Assembly: GCA_963277665.1 (NCBI GenBank)
Contig: OY728121.1
Span: 1,652,654,062-1,652,718,061, forward strand
Origin: Viscum album
Lineage: Eukaryota; Streptophyta; Magnoliopsida; Santalales; Viscaceae
Length of the DNA: 64,000 bases
Reading direction: 5' to 3'
The first letter of the stretch is position 1; each line of letters opens with the position of its first letter. The position numbers were made by a program, and so were the translations under genes. The notes under the pieces are model-generated. The model was not told where the DNA came from. It did not search any database and was given only the letters and a program-made list of their open reading frames with translations. Positions 13,080-23,739 of the stretch are shown piece after piece.

Positions 13080-13234
13080 GGTTTTCAAAGAGAAACACTT
13101 AGGATCCAAACTCGATGTTGCATTTCCAATAAGCCAGGTTGAACCTCTTCTTCACACTTGCTTGATGTTGTGATTCATTTTAAAATTGTCTTACATGTTA
13201 AATCAACTTGAATTAATTGAGTACACTGAATCAT

Positions 13235-13251
13235 TTTAGTGTGGGGGAGGG
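13235..13251 (+). other. Internal polypurine-like tract
   Basis: TTTAGTGTGGGGGAGGG resembles the sequence found downstream of the coding region in Athila/Tat elements. It lies about 950 bp before the 3' LTR, so it is not the terminal PPT. It may be a secondary or ancestral priming site. Confidence 0.55.
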
Positions 13252-14194
13252 AAACATTGTAGTTTTGGATTTTCTTTTTTTCTTTTTTTTCAAAAAAATT
13301 AACAAAATTAAAAAAAAATTTGTGTTTTCAAATATTTGTGTGTTTATTTTTCTATTTTTGGTGTGTTTCTGAAACTTTTGAGCTGAAATGATTATCAATA
13401 CCATATTTAACATCCATTTCAATGAGTGAACCAGTCTATTTGATGAAACTGAGCTTAAATTAATGATGGAATTAATTTTGTTTCAAGTTCAAATCTTTTG
13501 GAATTTCATGAAAAGTACACTGATTTTTGAATCTCATGCCATATTTCACTGTCTATATCATTGAAATCACTTTTCTATGAGGCTTCTAAACCATTTTTGT
13601 CATATTATTTTCATTCACCTCATTTCTTGAGAGAACCAGACCATGATTTCTTAAACCAGAATTTGAGTTATTCCCGAGCTGATTGAATTATGATGGAGCG
13701 GAGTTTCTACAAAAGGGGAAGATAAGGAGACCAAATTTGAGTGAAAATTAGAATCTTTCAATTTTTCTTCAATAAGAGCCAAGCCCTCCTTTTTCAGCCA
13801 CATAATTTTTAACATCTAAATCCTACCAACCGGAAGCCACAGAACAACCCTAAAAAGTCCTAATGAGAAACACATGTCTTTGACTCACATCAGGTGGAGA
13901 TGTAGTAATTTATCAAGCCTATGGTGACTCTTGTGTGACTTTGGATGAGAACATCCTTATTATTACATTTTTTATATGAGGGAAATTTCATGTGAGGTAG
14001 GTGTTTTGTGTGAATCAGAAAAGAAATGAAGTAGAAATGTATTAAAATATAAAATGGAGAACTTGAAATAATTGATTTTGATGAGGCCTGATATCTAATT
14101 GTTTTATTGGAATTTATTTGGTAGATCCCATTGATATGTGTATTGTATTTTATTTGATTTGACTATTACTTGTCCAGGAGTCCAAGTGCTAAAT

Positions 14195-14204
14195 GTTGGG
14201 GAAT
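14195..14204 (+). other. Terminal polypurine tract (short)
   Basis: TTGGGGAAT directly precedes the 3' LTR. It is short for a PPT, but its position is right. Confidence 0.5.
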
Positions 14205-15835
14205 TTATAGAGAAAATATTTTCAATTAATTTATATTGAATATAATTTTTTTAACCTCACAAAAGTTTTCCTCTAAGATTAATTGTTTCATTTTTAGGAT
14301 ATTGGTGTTATTTTGAGCTGAATAGTAGAAATTGGCCATTTTGGATTTTTAACAGTTTTAAATTATTTTTGTAGATTGGCCATAACATTATCTAGACTAA
14401 TCCAATTTGAAAAATTATTTCTTTTTCAGATTCTACACATCCAGGGATTCATTTACTATTTTTGGACTAAAAGCTGAATCGGTCGTATGGAAGCTCAAAG
14501 GAAGCTCACAAGTTAGAGAAAGAAAACTGTTTGCAGTTCTGACTAGTTTTAGTGTTGGCTCCATAAATCATCTATGGTTGGCCCAAATGTTGTGAAATTC
14601 GGTTGGTGGACGAACAAGGAGTTTTCAGTATCTTTTATGAAGGAAGGTCTGTGTGAATTGGATGTTTATAGGGTCATTAAATCACCCTAACCAAGAGGAT
14701 TTTATTTTGGAGAGTCTAACTGGACAGAATACATGCTCAGAGTAAAACAGTCATAACTCTAGGAATGCATGTCCAAATCCGCTGAGATTTTGAGGGGACG
14801 CGGAAAAGATAATTATGAACAACATTAAAGAAGGGATTAACGTGTTAAGATTTCATTTAATGGGGATACAATTCGTCAACATCTGGGGGAAAAATTCGTC
14901 CTATAAAAGGAGGAGAGCTCCACCCTCTCAAAGCATCCCATATTCCATCCCATTCCTTCTGGGACACCACAATCAGATATGGGAGGAAGACAAGGGAAAC
15001 TCGGGGAAATTCTTCTTCAGCATCATTATATTTCATTATTTTATTTTTCTTTACTTTAAAATGTCTCTCCTCTCCCTCATCATCGCGCTTACCCCATCTA
15101 TGGAGGGGTAGTTTCATTTGTGTGATCGGAAAGACGGGAGGCTGGACCTATTTGTTGTGTTTGAGTTTTTGAGCTTGAAATGAATAAAATTTCTTCTTAT
15201 TTCTTATAGTGGTTTCAATTAGTAATTCAGTATTAAATTCCGAATGCGGTAGTGTTAAGTTTTTGATTCTGAAATTATAAATTACTTTGGTCGATTATCA
15301 CATCTCTCTCCACTCAATTCTAATCTGTATACGGTGGAACAAGATTATGGTTGGGTGGTGATTGCTCGGTTGCTGTCAAGCACGTGTATAGGATTGTATG
15401 TTGAAATATTGGTTTATTAGGGAACAATAATTCCAGGTCTTGGATTTCTCTAATTAATCAAGAGACCTTCTACAACCCTAAGCACATTGGAAGGAGGATA
15501 GACCAATCTAAGGTTTTAGAAAGGAAATTTCTCATCACATTTATCTGACTAAGGGAGAGAGAGGAATCGGTAGATGAATCTCTCTCTTACTAGTTTAAGG
15601 AAGAAGAAGTGATAAAATTTGGAAACCATGATGGCACAACACTAGTTCTAGCCGAACCCAATCCGATCATCGTCTTTATCATTCGTTAAAACCAATATTT
15701 TTAAGAAAACCAACAAAAAGTGACAACCTTGTTTTGTGTGCACTCCTCTTCAGTAGACTACCTAGGATAAACTTCTATACTATACGTAGGTAAATAAAAT
15801 ATTGTTTTCCCATGCCCCATGACAGGCGTGCATCA
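14205..15835 (+). repeat. 3' LTR of the non-autonomous gypsy-type element
   Basis: It aligns with 10067-11698 end to end and finishes GTGCATCA. Its first two bases are TT rather than TG, a point change in the terminal dinucleotide. Confidence 0.92.
14902..14909 (+). promoter_or_regulatory. TATA box, 3' LTR
   Basis: TATAAAAG at the same offset as in the 5' LTR, with the flanking CTCTCAAAGCATCCCATATTCC stretch also shared. Confidence 0.7.
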
Positions 15836-15840
15836 CTCAT
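15836..15840. repeat. Target-site duplication (CTCAT), right
   Basis: Second copy of the duplicated copia pol pentamer, pairing with 10062-10066. Confidence 0.85.
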
Positions 15841-16840
15841 GATTCATTTAACATCCTCTATATGTTCATCCTTTGGATTAATTTGAATGCAGGCCAATAA
15901 ACATATTGGAAAGGCAATAGCAGTTCATGTCGTTGTCATGTACAATAAGCTTCAATGGATTCTCATATACATTGTGGGATCCACAGACCACCCATACTCA
16001 TTATTTCTTAGTTTTTTTCCGACCACAATAGGAGTCCCCATTGGTTAGAAACCATGCATATTAAATTTATTCAACATGTCTTTTTCATAATTTTATTGAA
16101 AAATGAAGTGTAATACTTCTTATTAATCACTTGTAGACCTATGAAGTATGTGAGTTTTCCCATCAAAGAAATTTCAAATTCTGACTTCATGTGATTTGAA
16201 AATTCTTCAACTAATCCCTACCCTCTTCCATCAAAGATAATATCATCCACATAAACTAGAATAATGAACTGATCAGTCTGATAAATTTACACATAGAGAT
16301 TGTGATTAACTCCTCCACTTTTGAATTTTATCTTCTTGAGATATGAATCTAGCCAGGAATACCATGCTCAAAGTGCCTGATTTAAACCATATAGGGCCTT
16401 ATTTCGTTTTCAAACCTCTGTTTCATCATTACTAAGAAATAAACCCACATATTGTTCAATGCCAAGACTCCATTTAAGAATGATGCCTTGACATCCATTT
16501 GATACAATTTATATACTCTTTGGATTTCCATGGTAAGAAATAGAATTATTTACTCCATTATCTCTACCAAAAAAAATGTCTCCTCAATATCAAAGCCTTC
16601 AATTTATGAATATATTTTACAGACCTAACCTGCCTTATTTTTATCACATTTCCATGCTTTTCATTTAAAAAAAAATACTTTGTTCTAATCACAATGTGAC
16701 CTTCGAGTCTCTTAAAAATATTCCAAGTATGATTTTTGTCAAACTGATCTAACTCTAAATTCATTTATTTCACCTAAGACTCATCCTTTACGACTTCTTC
16801 AAATGAGTATGGTTTCTCAACTGATAGAAATAACGATTTT
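15841..16840 (-). pseudogene. Copia reverse transcriptase remnant
   Basis: Minus-strand RT of the copia element, entered from the integrase side at about 16840. The N-terminal signature (a plus-minus version of ..ELDQFDKNHTWNI..) lies at 16690-16760. It is followed by a degraded TKYFFLNEKHGN block, the equivalent of TKWIFRNKxxExG. The catalytic YVDD box is intact at 16242-16253 (VYVDDIIF), and an SEFEISLMGKLTYFIGLQV block follows near 16120-16200. Several frameshifts and stops separate these blocks. The frame runs into the nested element at 15840 and resumes at 10061. The intact active site is probably residual chance rather than function. Confidence 0.9.
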
Positions 16841-16849
16841 TTATTACTC

Positions 16850-18000
16850 CACATTCTCATTGTCTGTCTAGGTGGATTCTGATCCCCAATAATTATGGAT
16901 TGATCAATCTATGCTCTTCAATTCCTCCTTTCGATTTCAATAAAATTCTCTCCAGTAATGGCTTCCTACTCTAAATCTTCTTCTTAGTAGACATCATGAT
17001 GTGTCTCCTAAGATTTTTGTACACTTCCCTCTACCTATATATTAGAATTTGTTCCATGTTCACATTCTTCCTCTTTTTCTATCACATCAGCATTAGAATT
17101 ACATGGAGCATTCATGTTTTTCCCTTAAATGATATTAACATCGCTGCATTATGAAATTCATCCCAAGCGCTTATTGAAACACATTTAGGCTTTTCAGTTC
17201 ATTGATTATCCAAAAAATATTCTTTTGTCTCCATTGTCTTCATACATCATTTGATTTACTTCTTTGTTTTGGATGAAACATTTTTTATCCAAAAACACAG
17301 AAATATTTCCATTTGGTATTCCTTCCATGCCACAATTCATATGGTTTTTTTCTCGACCATATATATCCCTGTTCGATTTTGAATATACACAATAGCTTGA
17401 ACTACTTATTTCTAGTAATTTCGAGGAATATGACTCACTATCACCAAAGTTCTATCCATATTGTTATTCTATTTATTCCTACGCTCAGAAAATCCATTTT
17501 TTTGTTGGGTTCTCACACCAGAAACATCATTTTTTATCCCAAGAATCCCTAGGTAATTTTGGAATTCAATGGAGGTGTGTTCCCCCTCCATTGTTGGACT
17601 AGAGGACTTTGATCATCTGTCCAATATCATTGTCGGAAATGTTTTGATAGGATTTCAAGTAATCAAGAACTTTTTTCTTCCTGTGTATTACAATCACGCA
17701 TTCCATTATATTATAATCATATATAAAATGAAAAAATTACCTTTATCCATGTGTTCCAACAACATTTATCATCCCACATACGTCTGTATCAATGAGATCA
17801 AAGTGATTAGATTCCCTTTTCTTCTTTTTCTAGTAGGAACTACAGACCAGTTTCCCTCACATACATGCATCACATGTATTTTCTTGTTTAGGGATTAGAT
17901 TAGGGATATCCATGAATATCATTAACTTAGATATCTTTTCCCTGAATTCATGATTGATGTGCCCAAATCTTCAATGCCATCGATTGTTCTCATCTTCAAC
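16850..18000 (-). pseudogene. Copia integrase remnant
   Basis: Minus-strand integrase. The zinc-binding part shows RWH.RFGHINHEF (about 17955-17985) and a C-x2-C pair (about 17860-17878), the HHCC pattern before the copia catalytic core. Downstream, SNNGG (about 17590-17615) marks the second catalytic region with Asp changed to Asn. QQKNGFSERRN (about 17478-17512) is the hallmark PQQNGVVERKN motif containing the catalytic Glu. The C-terminal part (16850-17450) is badly frameshifted. It would have catalysed cDNA integration and is clearly dead. Confidence 0.88.
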
Positions 18001-18129
18001 TATTAAGTACAAAATGTTATTTTTGATGTCAACTGGATATAAGTTTACATCTGTTCTACAACATTTCATGAGAGTATTCCTGGACATTCCTCTTGTAGAA
18101 AAACCATTCTGATTGAATGGCACAATAAT

Positions 18130-18370
18130 ACCTGAGTCACAGAGCTAACTCACACTCAGAAGATTATGATGCAGACCATCAACATAATGGAATTCATTTT
18201 TCTTCATCTCTCCATTATCAAGCTCAGTACTTCCACATCCCTTTATCTTCAAAGAACCATCGTTACCAAACCTCATTATTCCATCAACATTTTTCTTTAA
18301 ATCCATTAATAGGCCTACATTACCCTCCATGTGGGAAGGACATCTGTTATCAAGTATCTAGGTGATTTTA
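18130..18370 (-). pseudogene. Copia aspartic protease remnant
   Basis: Minus-strand protease region. The active-site segment reads ILDNRCPSHM (codons at about 18337-18357), where active copies have LDSGCSxHM. The catalytic DSG is therefore DNR at 18343-18351 and the enzyme is inactive. It is followed by MRFGNDGSLKIKGCGSTEL and ends YVDGLHHNLLSVS, the conserved junction to the pre-integrase domain. The central 61 codons remain open. Confidence 0.88.
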
Positions 18371-18769
18371 TTCATTTTTGCCTTGAGGTTTACTTATGGA
18401 AGATTGTAATTTTAAATTTTCCTCTTATGTTTCCATGAGTTATTGTGTTGATTGTTGGACACTGAAGGCCTTTAAACTATCTCCTCTGTGTATATCGGTT
18501 GTTATTTTTCAAGCTCTTCTTCGAGAGGAGAAAACCTATATGAAAGAGAAACACATTATTTCTTATGAACATTTAATTTTCTTTAACTTCAATATGAGGT
18601 CTCCATTTTACTCCTCTGCTTGTAATAAATAGCCTTATTCCAAAGTTAGAATAATGAAAAAAAATATCCATAGAAATTGTTTCTTCTAAAAGAATTGGGA
18701 TATTATTTTTCTCTCTATTATTGAACTCTCATATCTTCACCAATAAAATACATCCATTCCTCTTCACAA

Positions 18770-20600
18770 TAAGACATGGTATGGCCCAGATATCCATAGA
18801 ACTGACACTTCATGTGAGTAAATGACTTCTTACATAAATTTAACCGCATTCCTCCTTTAGTGGAATAATTTTTTGACTCTCTCTTATTCCTAGAGAATCA
18901 TGGATAGTCTTCTATTCTTATTTCAGATTGAAGTGGGGGTTTCTTTTTCTGAACTTCAGGTGACTCTTCCACTTGACCCACATTCCACATGTCCTTATTT
19001 TTTTGACCTTTATTTGACGCATCTAACGATTCAACCTCACAATTGATTCCATTGTTTCCCATTTATGCGGGTATTTGATCATTCAAAATAATTTCAAATC
19101 CATTAGAACCACGTTTTTCTCTCTCTAATAGCATATCATATGAGAACCATCCAAAAAAATTCAATCCTTGATTCATTTGAAATTTATTCACTCTATAGTT
19201 TACTCCTAAGAGTAACAAATTTCTCATTATCACCCTTAGTAGTCTTGGACATTTCTTCTCATCTGGAGGTGAGGTCATTGATGACTGGTTCCTACTCTTC
19301 AATTATCTTTTTTTGATCAACTACATGATCCGTGCTTTCAATGATTTTATACTTTTCTTTGAATTTTTTTTCTAGTTATTCAATTTCAACTTAAATTTGA
19401 TTAATATATTCAGATGATTCTTCTATAATTGATTTCCACTTATTAAGACTCTTACATTTAATCTTAATCTTACTAACAACATCCTTAAGTTGAAGCTCAG
19501 GATTGGAATTAGTTCTCAATTGATTATCTCCATTATTATCTTTAGATGGTTCTGATTTTTCAATAGTTTCCATCATGCAATCATGTATTCTAGATATAAA
19601 TTCTTGTTCCTCTTCCTTATAGAAATTATTATCCTTGTAATTTTATTCACACAAAGAACAGTTTTTATGTAGTATCTTTGAAAATATGAACTTTCCCACT
19701 TTGAAGAACCATTTATGAGGCTTATCGATGTTTTAAAATTCTCTCTCTTCATCATCAATTTTCAACGAGCACTGAGATGATCTGTTCCCAAAATTACCAC
19801 AATGAAAACAGGCCAGATGTATCTTCCCTTAAAATTTTCCATTTCCCTTCCATAATTTCATGGAAATGAGAGAAAGAATTTTTTTTTCTTCATTTTTCTT
19901 CACCCCTACTATCTCTGGAAATTTTCAGTTTGTCCATATCTTTTAATGAAATTTCCATACTTACACGAGTCGTAGAATCTTCCGGTTTGACTCTCATTTT
20001 ATATTCCACTTGGCTACTCATTTGATCATCCAGTGAGACCTTGGAGAGATATCTTTCCTTACGGCTGGAAACATTGAATTGTAAAGTGGTGGAAGTATTC
20101 TCATGATTTTTTTCACAATTTCAATGTCTTTGATTTCTTCATCCAGTCCTTGAATTTTTCTTAGAACATCAGTAATTCGTTTGAATAAAGAGTCTACATT
20201 CTCCTCAGGGTGCATCATCATATCGTAAAACATGGTGTGCATTACTTGTAGTTTTTCATCCTTCACATTGCTATCTCTTTCATATATACTTTCATGATTA
20301 TCCAACTAATAAATTTTTTTGGTGCATCACATCAGATTTAGATAATTATTATCTGAAAGAGCTGCAGTTTGAGCATTCTATGCTTTAGCATCTGCATTAG
20401 GAATTTTCCTTTCTATCTCAATCAAAGCCATCCATATTGGATCGGTGACCTCTATTCCTTGACAGTAGCACATAAGACATCCATTCCAAGAGATCATATA
20501 TGAGATCTTGTTCTTTTCTTCCAAATATTAAATTTACTTCCATCGAAGTGGGGGACCCCCTAACATGGGATGCATTATCCAAGATGGCCACAAATAGATC
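18770..20600 (-). pseudogene. Copia gag remnant
   Basis: Minus-strand gag of about 600 codons with many stops. From N to C it shows an FDGSKFNIWKKR start (about 20540-20560) and a capsid-like UBN2/gag-2 domain with 95 open codons (20018-20305) including KLQVMHTMFYDMMM and IVKKIMRILP. A zinc knuckle at 19769-19810 reads C-FH-CGNFGN-RSSQ-C, where the expected His is Asn. Next come a Glu/Lys/Ser-rich stretch likely to form coiled-coil (19240-19576), a GLNFF segment and a second CCHC-like box near 18800-18850 whose second Cys is Tyr. The long gag with coiled-coil resembles the SIRE/Maximus group. Both knuckles are broken. Confidence 0.82.
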
Positions 20601-20616
20601 TAACACAAGAAACATG

Positions 20617-20628
20617 GCTCTAATACCA
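20617..20628 (-). other. Primer binding site, initiator-Met tRNA
   Basis: On the minus strand TGGTATTAGAGC starts two bases after the 5' LTR end. It differs by one C-to-T change from the common plant copia PBS TGGTATCAGAGC. It fixes the 5' LTR boundary and the orientation. Confidence 0.9.
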
Positions 20629-20630
20629 CT

Positions 20631-21892
20631 TGTAGTACCTAAGGACCCCCTATGAGGGGAGGGGTGAATCATGGTGTAAAATTTTTATTTTAAATTATCT
20701 GATCTTGTTCCCACATTGGAAAAAATTTGTGAAACCTATTTGATAGATATGATCAATAATTAAGAAATATCATGCAATGAGACCACACAACACTTTTACT
20801 TTGTTCACCACAAAGGGTTATGTCCAATGAGAATAAAATGATAGAGTGTTTGTTGACCCAATGTACTCTAATCTTCCCTAGTTGTGGAGTATAGGAGTTC
20901 AGAAATAGTAACTCTATGCAAGGAACACTTCCTTTATAATAATTCCAGGATAGCTCACTACATCCGTCAGAACACTTTCGTCGACTCCCCCTTCCTCACT
21001 ACCATTGGATAAGTCTTACTCAGTTTATTGACATGAGGGTCTCTTCAATAGATTTGCATTGAAGTCATTGTCTTAGTTGAGCATGAGACACTGCTTGCAT
21101 AGAATTCTTGAGTTTATTCACTTGAAAGCATTGGTCACAATAACCAGATATTCAAAAGTCCTCCATATGTTTAACATTACACATGCTAGCAATACCAGAA
21201 CATGCGTGCAATATTTGGGATTTTTCACGGAATATGACTTTCACGCAACCCCTACCTTCTATTAAACCCTTATCTTTTTCACAACTACACTTAAGGGTTC
21301 ACATGGTCTTTTAATAATAATGGAACAACTTGCGTCAAAACTCTCTACAATTCTTTTGCGTGAAAGTCTTTCATGGAGAAGAGCAAAAAAAATCCATTGA
21401 AAAATTCTTCTCATCATCCATGGGGGTAGCAACGTATTTATAAGTCTTTATGACCATAGACGGAAGTTTTTTATGGGTTATTTTTGTGTGCATTGGATTC
21501 TTCATGAGAGCGCAAAACACCTTTTGATATTTCATTGAGAACATAAGATTCTTCCATGCAACCTCATATTTCACGCACTTTTATGTCTTGTGTGCACTTT
21601 TTTCCTTTTCCATATTTTGATTAACTGATCCAAAATCAGGAAATTCATGCAATTTTCCAAACACCCTTTAATATTGTATGCAACTGTCATTTCCAAAGAT
21701 AATTTTCTCGATATTCCACTATTTGGACACAAAAATTCTGCAAACACTGGGAAAGGACACCACCATTAATACATTTTCCTACATAAACTATATGTTCCCT
21801 TTATTGGAAAACATTCGGAACATCCAATAAGGGTTTGAAAAAAAACACAAACCAAACTCTATTTCCAGTATAGAACAATATTGGTTCCAACA
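20631..21892 (-). repeat. 5' LTR of the copia element
   Basis: On the minus strand it runs from TGTTGGAACC (21892) to GGTACTACA (20631), giving 1262 bp. It matches 7828-8920 at roughly 75-80% in the stretches compared. The TATA box lies at 21435-21442. Confidence 0.9.
21435..21442 (-). promoter_or_regulatory. TATA box, copia 5' LTR promoter
   Basis: TATAAATA on the minus strand, about 450 bases into the LTR, at the place equivalent to 8630-8637. It is the likely core promoter for the former copia transcript. Confidence 0.65.
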
Positions 21893-21897
21893 GATCA
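21893..21897. repeat. Target-site duplication (GATCA), right of copia
   Basis: Matches 7823-7827 and closes the copia element. Confidence 0.85.
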
Positions 21898-23739
21898 CAC
21901 TTGAGGGTTGGGAGAGATGTGTCGCCAGGGTGAAAAATTTCACACAAGATATTTGGTTGTGATGAGAGAAAATGTACCCAAATTGGGTATGTCGTCATAT
22001 ATAGGGATTTCATTGTAATGGGATAAAGTGCATCCCCATGGGGTGGGGAGAGATGATCACACATAGGTATTGGATGATGATGTTGGGGTGTCATGATTGA
22101 AACATAAGGAGGTACCCCACATGTATTGTTTTCTCTGGATGGAACTGCATATTGGAATCATATATAAAGTGTTTATGAAACATGCATAAAAAAATTGTAG
22201 TTCAATTTCATTATGTAAGTTCCCCTAACATGACCATTAAATGTAGTTTAATGTCAGGTGGTAATGAATTTCATGTCGGGGACAGAGTTTTAGAGGGGGA
22301 TAGTGTATGGATTATGCAAGTGGGCTACTCGAAGGAGGAGGATCAATGCAAGGTAGGGAATGATGTTGTGGGTCTTAAAAAATTGGGATTCCTAGAAAAA
22401 TAGAATCTTCAAATTTTGATGGATAAGGTGGAATTCCATGATTACATAAAATAGAGAATCATGTTTTTATTAAACATGGTATGGATATAGTTTAATGTCA
22501 TGTGGTGAGGATGTTGTTGTGCGGTATAACATAATATGAGTAGGGTATTTGTATAAGTAGTTTACATCATGCAACCGAATCATTGGTAGAACGTACTCCT
22601 AGGGAGACGATTTCCCAATGAGATATAAAGATCTAAAAAAAGTACACACTACCATGAATGGTAGTAATTTTCCCTTGATGCCCCATCTTCGGGGCATACA
22701 TATATACTTATCATTAACCTCTGTGTGGGGGATTGAATAACAACTGTCAAGGTGGGGTGAAAATTTGGGGTCCTCATGTTTTGGTGCTTATTATTATGAG
22801 AAAAAGGAATTACAACGCCTATTATTAGGTGAAAATTTAATGTTAAGGGCCCATTGTATTCTTGAAATCCATTGTAATCTATGATAGTTTGTTGGGTTAA
22901 AAGAGGTAACCTAGAGAGCCATGGTGTATGTATTTCACAAAATTTTGGGTTTCAAATAAATTTAGGTCGTTATTAATGAAATACGTCTCATGAAAATGAT
23001 TTTTTCATGAAACAAGGTTTCCATACCATTGATTTATTTCTTAGTTACCATTGTGATTCTTTCAGAAATGATACCTAGCTCGTGATTCCTCAAGATCCAA
23101 AATGGGATTTCCTCTAACAAGAAGGCCTTGGGAATTCATGAAAGGAATATCCACCATGGGTTGAGGTTCCCAAAGTCCCATGGTTAGATGTTTTGGGAAA
23201 TTTGAACTCATTAAGAATGACATATCCAATTTAGTTTTCAATGTTTGGACTTCTGAAAATTCAGATCTTTGTATGGAATTTAATATTTATTTTTCCATGA
23301 AGATTCAAACATGGGGAGGTATTTATTTCCCATCAGAGGAGGGGAGGTTTAATTTTGTGAACATTACAGTACTGCATGAATGATTTTCACCTTCACGATT
23401 GGAGGGGGTTCCATGAGTCGGATATACAATCTGTAGGTCGAGGACCTTTGCAAATTAGAATTGCACATGGAGAAGGTTACCTCCTACACCTTCATGTAAT
23501 CACCAACCTCCATGAATTAGTGTTATAATTTCAGGAATGTCACTAAATCCTTCTTGACATGGCTATTCCATCTACTTGAGGAGTTAATCATTTGAAAAGG
23601 TGTTTACCACCACAATGGGTGAATTTTGAAGCAATTTGTGATAGAGATTCTTCAAACCAACTATTCCTTCATCTGTCACTCTTGTGAGACATATATTTTA
23701 TGATAATGGACAGTAAAGTCCGTATCGAGATTTATTATA
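21898..23739. other. Non-coding continuation of the old left-hand stretch
   Basis: Same composition as 1-7827, with no convincing gene. The sequence TAGTTTAATGTCA-GTGGT appears twice (22243-22262 and 22490-22507). The short open frames at 22182-22403 and 23180-23383 have no recognisable motif. Composition turns sharply AT-rich near 23700. Confidence 0.5.

Larger units (their letters stand above)
13080..14204 (+). other. 3' non-coding region of the non-autonomous element
   Basis: AT-rich, with no coding signal. It contains the G-rich tract at 13235-13251 and ends at the short TTGGGGAAT purine run directly before the 3' LTR. Confidence 0.6.
10067..15835 (+). mobile_element. Non-autonomous Ty3/gypsy-type element (Athila/Tat-like), nested in copia
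   Basis: A 5.77-kb plus-strand element with LTRs of about 1632 and 1631 bp and a 2.5-kb internal region. Its PBS matches the 3' end of tRNA-Asp, and a TTTAGTGTGGGGGAGGG tract lies inside. Both features are known from Athila/Tat-group gypsy elements. No protease, RT, RNase H or integrase motif is present, so it must have depended on an autonomous partner. It carries one broken acidic reading frame (11828-13079). LTR divergence is about 7% over the first 400 bp, much less than the copia host, as expected for a younger insertion. Confidence 0.85.
7828..21892 (-). mobile_element. Ty1/copia LTR retrotransposon, decayed, SIRE/Maximus-like
   Basis: This is a complete but dead copia element read on the minus strand. 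In transcription order it has a 5' LTR (20631-21892), an initiator-Met-tRNA PBS, gag, protease, integrase, RT, RNase H, a PPT and a 3' LTR (7828-8920). The domain order PR-IN-RT-RH is diagnostic of copia. The long gag with predicted coiled-coil and the protease flank ending in a VDGLHHNLLSVS motif resemble SIRE/Maximus-lineage elements, a placement I hold at moderate confidence. Without the nested 5.8-kb insertion (10067-15835) it measures about 8.3 kb. The 5-bp target duplication is intact. LTR divergence is about 20-25% in sampled stretches, so it is an old insertion. Confidence 0.92.

Noticed and set aside
14815..15117. Overlapping 98- and 86-codon frames
   Set aside because: They lie wholly in the 3' LTR. 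The copy in the 5' LTR differs by many changes without codon preference.
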